Below, one piece after another: positions 13,592 to 25,500 of a stretch of DNA of 64,000 nt. Each line of letters opens with the position of its first letter. Within the stretch, counting starts at the first letter, position 1. A model generated the notes under the pieces. The model saw nothing but the letters and a program-made list of their open reading frames with translations, ran no database searches and was not told where the DNA came from. Position numbers and translations under genes: made by a program. This stretch comes from Jaminaea rosea (taxonomy: Eukaryota; Basidiomycota; Exobasidiomycetes; Microstromatales), in contig NW_020289991.1 of the NCBI RefSeq assembly GCF_003144245.1, positions 372,001 through 436,000 of the forward strand, in the 5' to 3' direction.

Positions 13592-14310
13592 TTCGCGATT
13601 CGTTCCTGTTCCTCGGCCTCGTGTCACGGTAATGTCCTCGCCTTTCCTGTCTCGCCCTCGTCATCGGAATTGAATCAGGTACTAGCTGCCACTATGCTCT
13701 GTGCGCTCAAGATTGCGAGAAGGGTTCCGATCCATGGTATGGCCTCGTCGCGGTCCGAGTCGTCCGGGAGCGTACACGGTGGGCAGAAGTCTGCGCGGCT
13801 CGGTCGACTAGAGTAGATACGACGGCGCTCACGTCGCTCACGCGCACGAGCCACGCCCGCGGCCCCGCGGTCCCCATTTGCTGGCCGCCCTACTCGCCGC
13901 TGACGCTGCTTGAGACGCTCCTTTCTCTTCAGATTATTCGCTCCTTCTCTTCCCTCCCGATCATCCTCATCATCTCTCCCCTTTCTCTCGCGGCGAGGGA
14001 GCCGCCACCGCTACGCTACGGCGCGATCACCGATCCCGGCCCGCGTCGCCGCTCGTCGTGAGGGCAACAGATGCCCTGGCTGACTAGCGGTCGACTCATT
14101 AGGTAGTCACGATTCGGCGCCGACGTTGTGGTCGCTACCCTCGTCGAGCAAGCCAATTGCAGGCGAGCCGCTGCGTTTTCACCTTCTTCGCCACCCTCCT
14201 CGCGACTCAGCAGTCCCGTCCCTACCTTTCCCCTCACCGCAGCATCGTCCATCACCCTCAAAGAGCATTTCATCCTTAACTTCTGGCCAGGGAGGCCTCT
14301 GCGCCGCAAC
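13592..14310. other. Intergenic spacer
   Basis: Roughly 720 bp between two plus-strand membrane protein genes. A short pyrimidine-rich stretch lies near 13920-13990. No gene or repeat is seen. Confidence 0.35.
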
Positions 14311-16407
14311 ATGCTGGGCCTCGAATCTTCGTCCCTCGTTGACACTTCGACGACGGTCTCAGCGGCGACAGCTGGTATGGCGCATGGTCACGGCTCACGC
14401 AAGCCGGCCGTCACACAAGCCTACGTCGCAGCCAAGTCGTGAGCTCGGTGTGCTAGCAGCGAGACACTCGATATGCACTCACATTCCGCTCCTCGCCTCT
14501 GCCACGCCCGCAGCGACCTCTGGTCTCCATACGTCGGACTGCAATTCAGCGTCCTCCTCCTCACCCTCGTAGCCTCCGAGGCCGTACGCTATTTCCGAGG
14601 CCAACGTCGGCTCGGGCAAGGCAGCAGCGACCCTTCCATTGTCAAGGGCACCGTCGTGGCGGTATGCACCACGACAGTCGTGCAGAGCATCTTCACCTTC
14701 TACGGCGGCTACACCGTCTTCGTGCAGAATTGGGGCCGAACCTCGCCCGGGCTGCGCGAGTTGATGTACGGCAACATGGTGTCCGACGCGGTCATTGCGG
14801 CCATTGTCCATTCTCTCTACAGCTGGTACCTCTTCACGCTGACCAGTGGCCAGATGCGCTGGGGTGGATGGCTGCTGGCGAGCATCATCATGATCTTCTC
14901 TACTGCGCAGCTCGCATGCAGCATCCTCGCGGCGCTAGGGTTCGCTCAGTCGACGCCCTGGTTGCCAGAGAGTGATGTGCAGCTCACTCGCGCTGTATTC
15001 AGGGCATGGCTGGGCATCTGTGCGGGCACCGATTTGTTCATCAGTAGGTGGGGGGTGTGCCCGCAGAGGTAGCCTTGACTGACATCCTGCCTCGCGACCT
15101 CACTCGCAGCACTCGTTTGCCTCTTCAAGGCCAATCAAGCTCGTCGCGAACAAGACCCGGATCACAAGTGGTGCATCTGCTCACTCTTCTGGTCAGTGGC
15201 GCGAGCGAAGACGAGCAGCGGCTACGTGAATCTGACTTGCCTGCCTTCGCACCTGCGCACCGCCAGGACCACCATCTGGGTACTTCTCCCCGGCAACGCC
15301 ATCGCAGTCCTCGTCACGCTCGCTGCTCTCCTCGCGCAGAGCTTCGCTGAGCACCACGACTACTACTCGTGGCTCCTCATCTGCATGTCAAAGGTGCATG
15401 CCCTCGCCATCCTAGTCTGCCTCAATTTGCGCGATGATGAGCAAGCGTATCCTGCCAAGCATGGACCGCAGGTGAAGACGTTGCTGATGACGCGCGAGTA
15501 GCACGCGTGGTACGTGGGATGCTGCTGCTGCTGACCCATGCTTCCTTGCCCGCGCGCTCTCACAGGCCCAGACAATATGCCTCCGCCTATCCTCATCAAG
15601 GAGCACGGTGGTGGCGGCGACTCAGACTCCACCTCGCTACGACGAGTCTCTGATTCCTCACCTACCTCGTGCACCTCGACCGGTTCTTCGACCTCCGGAG
15701 CAACCACCGTCGTCTCTACCTCGCAATACACACGCCACCCTCTGCACATCGACACGGACGACAAGGTGCTGCGAGCCCGCAACCACCGCCACCGTGAGCG
15801 CTCGTACCGCGGCGTGCTCCCCGTCTACTCGATGTCGACGATGGACTCTCAGGCGAGCAGCAGCGGTCACGGCCACGGCCACCCCGCCCTCCCTCTCTAC
15901 AGCAAAACGGTTAGCCCGACATTCGCTCAAGTTACGCACGGATCCTCGCCTTCACCTGCCCGCTCGATGCGACGCCCTTCCAGCTTCTTGGACATGCACC
16001 AGGATTACGTCGAGGGCAGAAGTCCGGCGTCGTCGAGCCATAGCGACGATACGCTGCCGGTGGGCAACATCTCGACGACTGCGATGGGCGAAGGGTCTTG
16101 CGACTCGTCTTACTCCAAGGTGCGATCCCCCTATAAGGCACACAACGGCCCGCAAGTGTATGCCCCGACTCCCCAGCATCCCGCGCAGCCTTGGTTCGAC
16201 GGCAGTGAGGCGGGTTCAGTGACGAGCAGCAGATCGTCTACTCGACGTGACCTCGTTGATCCATGGAGGGACGCTGCGGCTCCCGCTGACTACGAGAGGC
16301 AGAGGGCGAGTGCGACGCGGACTCAAGCTCAATATCCGCCACCGCCCCTCCGTCGAGCCACTCATAATTCCCCTTTGCCTTCCTCTCGTCGACCTCAATG
16401 GATCTAA
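14311..16407 (+). CDS. Multi-spanning membrane protein (DUF6534-like) with disordered tail
   Basis: Proposed exons 14311-14438, 14514-15043, 15110-15191, 15267-15471 and 15601-16407 give 583 aa in one frame. Some six or seven hydrophobic segments (for example GLQFSVLLLTLVASEAV, ASIIMIFSTAQLACSIL, NAIAVLVTLAALLAQSF) resemble the basidiomycete DUF6534 family, whose role is unknown. The cytosolic tail of about 270 residues is Ser/Thr/Pro/His-rich. The last acceptor is a judgement: the pyrimidine-rich site ending CATCAAG at 15600 keeps the phase. The nearer CACAG at 15565 would throw the tail into an Arg-rich, non-coding-looking frame. The first ATG is also uncertain. Confidence 0.6.
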
Positions 16408-17090
16408 GCGCACTAATCGCGCGGCTAGAATTGGACTCCAAGCCAAGCAGCTCTCGACGCCTCCCGCCTCTTTGTTCCCCATCGTCACCTTCTTTGTCTC
16501 TACCGCGGCGGTATGATCTCCTCCTTCTCCGTAAATTCAGGTGACCATGATCTCTTCTCGATGCGATTGAAGTCCCTTGTCTCGCTGCTCGCTGTGGTTT
16601 GCGGCGCACGACGCCTGATGCGCTCATCCAGAGCAATGATGAGCGGGCCAATGTCGCGGTAGTGAGCGGCCCCCCACCCCTCGCTCGCTCGCTCATTTGT
16701 TCCATTCTATTGGCCGGCGTCTGCATCGCTTTGGCTGGCTCAGTCCGAAGGAGGATGGGAGAGAGCATCTTCGGCAATGAAGTCCTCGTGCTCCATCCAT
16801 GGCTCGCTGTGCTGCCTCCACTCTCTTTGCTGGAATGCCTGGGCCGAAGACTGGCTGAGTGCCCGCGTTGCTGCTTTGCCGCGTTGCTCTTCATCTTCGA
16901 CGTCACTGATGCAGCAGCCAGCCGCCGCCCGCCCAGCGCGAGGGGACAAGCGGACCGAGTCGAGGCCCGCGGGCGATGGATGACCGCATACAAGGGCCAC
17001 CACGACGGGTGATACTCGACATCCCTCCTTCCCCTTTCTCTCCATCATACCACACATACACACACACACACCTCTCCGCCACAACACAGC
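16408..17090. other. Intergenic spacer
   Basis: Promoter and 5' leader region for the Slm1-like gene. A short (CA)n run (acacatacacacacacacac) sits just before the start codon. Nothing else is recognised. Confidence 0.35.
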
Positions 17091-19033
17091 ATGAGTCAGT
17101 ACGACACCCACTCCATCTCTAGAGCGACGTCGCTGAGCCGCAAGTCGACGGTGGCCTCGCGCAACAAGTCGCTCATCAGCAAGCAGACTGCCCCGCACGA
17201 GCTGCGTCCCTCTGACATCCTCATTGAGCGATTCAATGGTTGGAAGCACATCACAAAGCAGTTGATCGCCTACTTTGAGGGTATTGCCGACATTGAGTAC
17301 AACACGGCCAAGGAGCTCACCAAGCTGGGCGGTGTCATCCAGGTGCCCTTCAGAGAGGGATCTCAGTTCCTCGGCGAGGGAGGTGCGTTGCAGCGGGGCA
17401 GATGATGATATAGGGGACCCGATAGACTGACATCCATTCTTTCTCTCTCTCTCTCTCGCGCGCTGCCAGGCATCCAGGACATCTACTATGGCATTCGTGA
17501 CAAGACTCGCGTCATTGCCGACCACCACGCTAACCTGGCAAAGACGTGAGTGTGTGCGCGCGAGCAGCGTGACACGACGTCACAGGGCAGATGCTGATCC
17601 TCTTTACTCCCGCCACTCGCAGCGTCGAGGGATCCATCGTCCAGCACCTCCAGAAGCTGCGTGCCGAAATCAAGGCCCACGTCAAGAACATCCAGCAGGA
17701 CACCGTGAGTTACGCGCGAACGCGCTGCGACAACGCAGCTTGATCACATCGACTGACTCTCCTCTGCTCTGCATCCGCGCTGCGCTCGCAGGGCAAGCTC
17801 GCCAACTCCGTCGCAAAGGAGCGCGAGATGTCGACCAAGATGATCTCGGACCTCGCTCGCTCCATCACCCTCCTCAAGAACACGCCCATGAGCGTCACCG
17901 CTCGCGAGGACCCGTACACGACGAACACTCAGGTCGCACGTCAGCTTCAGCGCCAGGTCAACGAGGAGAATGCTCTCCAGAAGAGCATCGTCATCATGCA
18001 GCAGAACTCGGCTCACTTTGAGGAGGGAATCGTTCGCTCCATCCAGTCTGCCTGGCAAACGTTCGACGAGTGGTCTGGCCGCATGAGCGCTCAGGTTCAG
18101 GACACCTGGCTCGGCCTCGGCGTCACGATGCGCTCCCTCCAGCCCAACTCGGAGTGGATCGCATTCGCCGCTCGCTCTGACCACCTCATCGACCCTGACA
18201 CCCCCCTGCGCAACCCGGAGACGATCGAGTACCCTGGCAAGGAGGACCCCTCGGTCATCCCCGTCCACCAGGGCATCCTCGAGCGCAAGAAGCGCTTCAC
18301 CAAGTCGTACCGCGAGTCCTTCTACGTCCTCACCCCCGCCGGTTACCTCCACGAGCTCACTTCTTCGGACCCAGCCAAGGCTGGCTCTTCACCCGCTCTC
18401 TCGCTCTTCCTTCCCGAATGCACTCTCGGCGCACCCTCGACGATTGCCTCCAAGTCGCACAAGTGGCACATCACGGCTGGTGCCCCGCAGAAGGGCATTC
18501 AGAAGGCCCTCGGCCGTGGCGAGCATGCATACACTTTCCGCGCTCGCAGCCACGACGAGATGATGGAGTGGTGGAACGACATCAAGCAGCTCTCCAAGGT
18601 CTACCTCACCACCTCGGAGCAGATGGACCGCTCCGGCCCCGTCCCTGCCGCCGTGCGTGCCGCAGGCTACGTCAGCGAGGAGGAGGACGAGGAAGACGAC
18701 GAGGAGGGTTCGAGCGTCGAGGAGGACGATGACGACGAGGAGTACGAGGAGGCCGGCCATGGCCACGCTGGCCATGGTGTCACCGAGCAAGGCAACGCCG
18801 CCCCTGCCCTCGCTGCCCCCGCCACCACTGGCGCCGGTGCTGGTGAGGAGGCCGCTCCGGGCTACTCTGCCCCCGGCAAGTCGTCGGGCATCGCCATCGG
18901 CGACAATGGCTACGCGGTCGAGAAGAAGGGCGACGCCGCTGCTGGTGGCGCCGGCTCTGGCCCCGCGGGCGAGCCTAGCCAGGACGCCTCCAAGGGCAAG
19001 GCCACGGAGGGTGCTGCTTCGGGCACCGCCTGA
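17091..19033 (+). CDS. SLM1: Slm1/Slm2-type BAR-PH protein
   Basis: In yeast, Slm proteins bind PI(4,5)P2 at eisosomes and pass TORC2 signals to actin and sphingolipid control. Exons 17091-17382, 17470-17545, 17623-17704 and 17792-19033 give 563 aa. After a short Ser-rich leader, residues of about 35-250 form a helical F-BAR-like region (ILIERFNGWKHITKQLIAYF, then a long coiled helix). A PH domain follows at about 300-410 (QGILERKKRFTKSYRESFYVL ending in a helix with MMEWWNDIKQLS). The last 130 residues are acidic, then Ala/Gly-rich. Membrane-proximal signalling is inferred from the family. Confidence 0.85.
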
Positions 19034-19270
19034 GCGCACACCCAGATGGGAGACTGCGTGCGTCTCCACCGTATACCAGCGAGCGGGCGTGGCGTGACCT
19101 CTTTTGACTCCTGGCCGCGGCCGGCGTTCGATGTGCGAAAACAAAAACAAAAACACCACAATCAAGCCTTCTCTTCTCGTGCCACTCTCTCTATTCTACT
19201 GCTTCCTGTTGTCATTGCCCGCTGCAATCTGACGAAGTGCTTGCCTATTCGAATCGATGCGATGCGTGCT

Positions 19271-21754
19271 CTATGCTACAAGCGTGCGACGTGCCCTCAT
19301 CTGCTCCTCCGTAAGCTCCTCGCCCTTGGTCCATCCCCCGACCAGCTTCGCCTTCTCGCCGCCCTCGTGATCGTACCGCGCCGGCGCCCATCCGTTAGCC
19401 TCATCACGGCGTGACAAGTCAAAGGGCGACGAATCACCCACGGCGACCGCACCCTCATCGCGCTCCTCTGCCGCGCGGGCCATCATATCCCTCAAACTCT
19501 GCGAATAGACGGCGTCCAACCCCTCGCGAAGAACGTAGCGCCCGCCACGCACGGCTTCAACGTCGAGCCATCGTTCCACACGTTGCCTGTCCTTGTGCTC
19601 GTCCTCCACGCCATCCCCTGCCTCAGCCCCGTCCGCGAGAACGTCTACATTCCCCTCCTCGCCTCCCATGAGGCTCAAAACGCTCCACCCAATCATCATC
19701 ATTCCCGGTGGACGTTGCTCCCCAACGTGGTCGAGGGCCTCGCGTATCCCCTCGAGGGTCGAGGCAACGAGACGTTGGTCAGGCGAAGAGGCTCGCTCAA
19801 CGAGAGCGATGGGGAGGTGCAGCGGATATGCCTTGCCTCCAGCACGGCCTGTGGAGTCGTGCGAGGTCAAGACGTCCAGTAGAGCCTCGAGTCTTGCCAC
19901 GCCCATCAGGACAAGCAAGGTCCTTCCCCTCTCGTACCCAGGTAGACGAACCTGTTTCCCTCCCCTGCCCACACCGGTGCACAACACCAGGCTATCCGCC
20001 GCCCCCCTCTGGGTGACGGGAAGGCCCAACATCAAGGGGCCAGCAAGCGCAGAGCTGATACCGGGAACGACGGTAACCTGCAGCCCTGCTCGGCGAAAGG
20101 CGAGGACCTCCTCCCCTCCTCTTCCGTACACGAATGGATCCCCCTGCTTGAGGCGCACGACGTTCTTTCCTTCCTTCAAAGCGGCAGAAAGAGCCAGCTC
20201 GATGAGCTCACTTTGTGCCCCCTCTGCATTTCCTGGGAATTTCCTTGCGATGACCAGAGGGGTGCTGCTCGGGATCAACCGAAGGATGGGGGCTGGGACC
20301 AGCTTATCGCTGAGGATTAGGTGGGTCGAGGGGGAGGTGAGGAGGGAGAGGGCCAAGGAGGTTAGGAGGCCGGGGTGACCGGGCCCTGAGCCTATTAGGT
20401 AGATTTGACCCTTGGATTGGGAGGAGAGAGGGGGTGGAGGTGGGAGGAGAGAGAGGGAATGTTGCGAGCGGGCACGATGCGCGCGAGAGGTGGATGCGTG
20501 GATGGAGCGACCGCGGCGCTCGTCCTCGTCGGCGTCGATGTGGTGGCCATGGCCATTTGCTTGGGCTTGGACCTCGCCTTGTGGAGCTCCTTGTCCACCA
20601 CTACCACCCCGCTTCTTCTCGTCAAAGGATCGCAACACCCCCTGCATCTGCTCCTCACTCATGCCTCCCAGATACTCTATAGGCCAGTACTCTGAAATCT
20701 GCGCAACCCAGCGCATGCGGCGCTTCGTCTGCTCGACGGCGGCGGCGGCGGCGCGCTCCTCTTCTTCTCGTTGCTGCTGGCGCGCAGAGCTGCCGCCTCC
20801 ATTGACTGCCGAGCTGAGGTGCGTAGCAAGGGCAGTCAGGTCTGCCCTACTGTTGGCGCGACTAAGTTGCGGAACGGGGCTGTTGAGCGGTGTGGAGTCA
20901 AAGCTCAGGTCGTCCTCCTGTACGGCTGCCGTGCCCGTAGCTGCGGCGCGAGAGGTGAGCTGAGGCTGAGGCTGAGGCTTTGCGCTGATATAGTCTCTCG
21001 CTCCTTGGCTACCGGCGGCAGAGGACACGGAGACCTGCGACACCGAGTTTCCCTTTGCCAAATCCCTCATCTGCCCCACCCTTTGCACCGCATCCCCCAC
21101 ATTCCTAGGCAGGGCGCTCACTATTTCCCTCCTGATCCTTCCAGCCAGCCGACACCCGCGCCCATTGGTGGTGACTGCAATTTGAAGGGGCGAGGCGGCG
21201 ACGCTCCCTCCTTGCTGCGAGGAGGAGAGGGCGAATCGATGAGTTGCCGGAAATGAGAAATCGCACAACGTTGGCCTGTCGGCTACGTTTATGGGTATTC
21301 GGCGACGTCGGCATAGTTGGGCGAGGAGTGTGGCTCGGTCCAGTGATGACAACGACGAGGAGGAGCAGCTGGTGTGATGATGTTGCGCCGCATCCTCATC
21401 CCCGGAGTGAAGCGTATCGGTTACGCAGAGTGCGAAGACCTTATTCTCCTCTCCATCTACATCGTCCAACCATTCCCCCCACTCGGTGCTATTCTGCTCG
21501 CCGCCAGGTGGCTCCTTCCAACTCACACGGCCCGCTCGTACGCCCTCCTGTATCTCAGTGCAGCCAGTATCGCCCGTCTCCAAAGGTACGACGAGAGGGA
21601 TAGCCCCAACTTCTATGGCGGTACGGGCACGAGATGCTGCTAGCTTGCCACTTCCCAGGATGACGAGCAAACGGCCCTGCGGTCGATGCGCCAAGAGCAG
21701 AGAGGCAGGCGTCGCCGCGGTGGACGCCGACGTCGAGGCGGTCAACGTGTCCAT
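19271..21754 (-). CDS. MET1: Siroheme synthase, fused Met8-like dehydrogenase and Met1 methyltransferase
   Basis: Makes siroheme, the cofactor of sulfite reductase in sulfate assimilation. Intronless, 827 aa. Residues of about 28-230 form a precorrin-2 dehydrogenase domain: the nucleotide-binding start LLVILGSGKLAASRAR, then INVADRPTLCDFSFPA and TTNGRGCRLAGRIRREI. A low-complexity linker of about 200 residues follows. Residues from about 455 are a uroporphyrinogen-III C-methyltransferase (IYLIGSGPGHPGLLT, VRLKQGDPFVYGRGGEE, VVPGISSALAGPLMLGLPVT). In yeast the dehydrogenase/chelatase Met8 and methyltransferase Met1 are separate genes with partial overlap, so both steps may be on one chain here. 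Chelatase activity cannot be judged from the sequence. Confidence 0.88.
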   Translation of the reverse strand: MDTLTASTSASTAATPASLLLAHRPQGRLLVILGSGKLAASRARTAIEVGAIPLVVPLETGDTGCTEIQEGVRAGRVSWKEPPGGEQNSTEWGEWLDDVDGEENKVFALCVTDTLHSGDEDAAQHHHTSCSSSSLSSLDRATLLAQLCRRRRIPINVADRPTLCDFSFPATHRFALSSSQQGGSVAASPLQIAVTTNGRGCRLAGRIRREIVSALPRNVGDAVQRVGQMRDLAKGNSVSQVSVSSAAGSQGARDYISAKPQPQPQLTSRAAATGTAAVQEDDLSFDSTPLNSPVPQLSRANSRADLTALATHLSSAVNGGGSSARQQQREEEERAAAAAVEQTKRRMRWVAQISEYWPIEYLGGMSEEQMQGVLRSFDEKKRGGSGGQGAPQGEVQAQANGHGHHIDADEDERRGRSIHASTSRAHRARSQHSLSLLPPPPPLSSQSKGQIYLIGSGPGHPGLLTSLALSLLTSPSTHLILSDKLVPAPILRLIPSSTPLVIARKFPGNAEGAQSELIELALSAALKEGKNVVRLKQGDPFVYGRGGEEVLAFRRAGLQVTVVPGISSALAGPLMLGLPVTQRGAADSLVLCTGVGRGGKQVRLPGYERGRTLLVLMGVARLEALLDVLTSHDSTGRAGGKAYPLHLPIALVERASSPDQRLVASTLEGIREALDHVGEQRPPGMMMIGWSVLSLMGGEEGNVDVLADGAEAGDGVEDEHKDRQRVERWLDVEAVRGGRYVLREGLDAVYSQSLRDMMARAAEERDEGAVAVGDSSPFDLSRRDEANGWAPARYDHEGGEKAKLVGGWTKGEELTEEQMRARRTLVA

Positions 21755-22268
21755 GCTGGATGGCTACTTACCACCGTGGAGCCTGGTTCAGGTGGTGGTG
21801 AGATAAGGAAACAATTTCGCTCGCTGTTGCGGAATACCCGCTTATCCTTCTGGAGCGGGGAGTTCCATTCAAATCAATCGGGCTTAACACTCTCAGTCCG
21901 CCTTGCAGCGGCCATGCGCATGACAATTTCAAATCACGTCAGAGGCAGCATAGTCGACGTAAGAGCCGCGCCTGAAGAGGTCACGGCTAACTATCCATCC
22001 ATCCTTCTACGGGTCGTACGACGACGCAAGGCCAGTCACGCAAGGTTGCGACACGGTGCTCAGTCGAGCGGTGAGAGGGAGAACATTGAGAGATTACACG
22101 ACTGCTAGCAAAAGAGAAGAGCAGACAAGAAGGGGAGGGGAGGAGGGACAATAAGTGGCCAAAAAGGCCTGGCGTAGTAGCGCGCGTGGAAGGGGGAGCA
22201 AAAGATTACAGAACAGAATAAAGGTCAAGGTCGAGTGGGTAGTAAAATGAGTGAATGAATGCTACAGA
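21755..22268. other. Promoter side of the siroheme synthase gene
   Basis: About 510 bp upstream of the minus-strand MET1-like start. Open frames crossing it are shadows of MET1 codons. No repeat or RNA gene is seen. Confidence 0.35.
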
Positions 22269-22565
22269 TCACCCCTCGAGGAAGGGGGATCGTCGTTGAG
22301 TATTGTCTTGTCGTTGTTCTTGGTGCGATGCGGATGCGGGGACGGGGTCGCCGCGAAAAATGAGGGCGAGGGCTAGGACGAGGAGGGAAAGGAGGAGGAG
22401 GGTGTAAGGGGGACGACGACGACGTAGCCTACGGTGACCAGGAGGGAAGGTGGCTACGTCGTCTTGCAGCTCGATGGGCTCAACGACGTTGACATCGCCG
22501 CTGCTGCTGCTGCTGGTGGGCGCAGCTGTGGCCCGTCGACCCCGCCTCCAACGGCGCAATGCCAT
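22269..22565 (-). CDS. Possible small single-pass membrane protein
   Basis: A 98-residue frame starting 24 nt beyond the stop codon of the LON-domain gene on the same strand. It begins with a basic stretch, then has an Asp/Glu-containing middle, an Arg cluster (RRLRRRRPPY) and one hydrophobic segment (TLLLLSLLVLALALIF) followed by a polar tail. Codon usage looks like that of the neighbouring genes, but there is no room for its own promoter. It could be a tail-anchored-like peptide, an exon of the upstream gene, or simply 3' UTR. No family is recognised. Confidence 0.3.
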   Translation of the reverse strand: MALRRWRRGRRATAAPTSSSSSGDVNVVEPIELQDDVATFPPGHRRLRRRRPPYTLLLLSLLVLALALIFRGDPVPASASHQEQRQDNTQRRSPFLEG

Positions 22566-22589
22566 CTCCACATTGCCCCTCACAGATAG

Positions 22590-25500
22590 TCACGCCCTAA
22601 TCCCCCAACTCTCCTGAATCTTCTCGATCCACTCTACGATCATCTCTAGCCTCTTGCGCGGGGAGCGCACGGGCATGAGCTGAGACTTGGCGTGCTCATC
22701 GATGGGTAATACCATACCCAGCCACCAGGAGAGACGATCCACCTCCAGTGGCTGGGGTACGGGCCCGTACGTTGCGAGGATACGTTCGAAGAGCCCAGGA
22801 GCGGTTTGGGTGCGGAGCAGCTCGATGAAGGATGAGCAGGTGGAGACGAGCTGAGGAGTCGTAGCCATGGGCGTAAGATCCGCAGGTGCAGGGCTGGTGC
22901 GGGAGTTCTGGTTGTTGTCGAAGGGCGGCAGGATCACCGAAGGATCCGCTGAATCACCCTGCGTCATTGCCGTAGGATCGCGGGCGATGGTAGGGGTGAG
23001 CAACTCGGGCATCCCCGGATCACTCCTCCTCTGCTCCTCGAAACGGCGCAATTGTTCCACACGCTCGTTGTGAGCAACAACCTCGCGCTCCTCGGCTTCG
23101 ACCTCCTCCGGGCTCACGTCGTCCAGGTACTCGACACGCCCCGTCGTGTACCCATCAAGACTGCCCGTCTCCAGCAGCCTAAAGCGGCGCCACCCAACCG
23201 TCTCGAGCATGCTTCTCCCATCCAGCAACATCTGGCAACTCTGAATCTCCAACATGGTCCCATACTGCGGGACGGAGGGATCAGCCGTCCTATTGGGCAA
23301 GACCATACCGAAGCGCGCGGGCCCAGGTGACTGCAAGCATCGCCTGACCATGAGTCGGTAACGAGGCTCAAAGATGTGCAGATTCGTGGGCATGCCAGGG
23401 AAGGCCAGCGTGCAGACGAAGATGGGCGTCCAGGTCGACGACTCGCGCTGTTCGGCAGCAACGGACTCGACGCGTTGCGTGTAGAGGTGGCGAAGACCGA
23501 AGAAGGCGCCTTCGTCTTGCTCATCGGCGGTGGCGGCAGCAGCAGAGGTGACTTTACTGCTGTGCGCGTCTTGCGAGTCGGCAAAGACGCCCATGCGGGA
23601 GAGGGAATCGAGGTCCTCGCGAGACAGGCCCGAGGAGGACGTGTGATCGTGCTGCCCCTCTTCTTCATCTTGCACCGTGGCGCCGGTCGTCGTCTCGCTC
23701 TTGTCGGTAGAGGCGTGCGGCGCGCCCAATTGACTGGTGAGAAGCCTCATCAAGGCCTGATTGAGGGGGTGATCCTGGAAGAAGGCGAAGCTGGGCATCT
23801 GAGCGCGACAGAGTGGACACTTGCTCGAGTGATCGAGGGAGCGACCGAAGCATGTGCGACAGAAGGTGTGGCCGCAGGGCGTGGTGATGGGCTCGTAGTA
23901 GAGGAGGTAGCACAATTGGCACTCGAGCGAATCGGTGAGTTCCGAGAGGAGTTGCTCGGGGTTGAGCGACTTGGTCGTGAGGGCGGTGCTCGAAGGAGAG
24001 GAGCCCTCGGGACCTTGAGTTTGAGCGGACTCTTCTTCCTCCTCCTCCTCGTCTTGGACGTCCCTGTGCAGCGGTGTGGCGGCCCCACTCCCATCGGTGT
24101 CCCACCCGCTCTCCTCCCATTTGCGATCATACGCAGGAGCCATGGCGCCCCAGTACTTGCTTTGAAGGGCGAGTCGACGACGACGTTCCTCCTCTTCGCC
24201 ATAGCCGCGCGGTTGACGAGGACGGGCAAAAGCGCCACCAAAGTCGTCTTCATCTTCGTCTTGTTCGTCCTCGTCCATCATATCCTCCGTCTCGTCTTCC
24301 ATGTGTCCCTCCTCGTCTGCGACTTCGCCGCCGTCACGCTCAACACGGTCGTCCGCTTCTTGCTCGTATGACATGATGCTGGAGGAGCGATCCCGGGCGG
24401 CGAGGCCGTAGGGACGGCGGGACTGAGAGGCGGCGAAAGAGTTCTCCTCGTCGTCCTCATCGTCCGTGTCTGTGGCGCGAATGCCGGAGATGGTACCAGA
24501 TTCACGGCCCGCCTCAGATCCGCCCAACAAGGCACGGAACTGGGGTGCGATGCGCGTAGCCCCGGGTCGAGGACCGGGGGAGTGGTGTCGTTCCCTCTCT
24601 ACGAGGGACTGGGCAAAGTTGGACCCTCGAGCTAGAGCGCTCGCTGGATTGGGTCTGGCGCGACGGGCTACGCGGGAGAGCATGCTGGACGAGGACGAGG
24701 GTGAAGATGAGGAGGAGGAGGGTGAAGAGGCAGCGCCGTGGTGCATGCGACGAGCTGATGCGTAGCCACGGAGGGGTCGGCGAGCTCGTTGCGACGAGCC
24801 TACCGCAGCAGATCGCATGCCTGGTGGCTCTTGTGTAAACTTCTCGAGCACAGCTACCGCTTTCGCCAGCGTGACGTCGGTGCGAAGAGACAGATGATCG
24901 ATGCTCTGCCCGTCTGTACCCAACGCAAAGATGTTGGCTTTACTGCGACGTTGTGGTGGGATGACGCCAAGACGGAGGCTCTGATTCTCTGCGCCTACGA
25001 CGAAGCCATCGATTGGCAGCACGCCGGCATCATTCTCGCCGCCGTCGCCACCATTGGACGAGTTGGAGTCGGCGGTGGCGTCGTGCTCGTGGTTGTGGTC
25101 GTCATCGGTGGGCGATGGCGGGCCAAATGAGGCGGTGTACCCTGCCCAGGAGCCCAGCCCTTGGCCAATGGCAGATCTCGGACAGCCAGATACGGAGCAA
25201 GGTACCGTCATGCTGCATAGGGGCAGGCGTGGCGGGACGTGGCTCGTAGACCTGGACGAGGATGCTGCGTGGCGTGATTTCGCTTCGTTGATGCTGCGAG
25301 TGATGCATGGAAGACACGTCGAGTGGCCGCAAGGGAGGGTGACTGGATTGCGGTACGGCTGCGAGCATGAAGGGCAGGAGACGAGGTCCAGGAGTTGACG
25401 GGCAAAGCGACGCGTGCGGCGGGTCATAGATGATGAGGATGACGTGGGCGACGAGGTCGGCTGCAGCGTCTGAGCGGCCGGACGTTTGCCTAAGGATGTC

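Noticed and set aside
15608-16222. Second frame in the tail exon of the membrane protein
   Set aside because: Arg/Cys/Thr-rich wrong-frame composition. The other frame continues the Ser/His-rich tail and is reachable by an in-phase acceptor.
23376-24371. 331-codon plus-strand frame
   Set aside because: Lies fully antisense to the LON-RING gene, which has clear RING and LON motifs. The antisense product has no domain.
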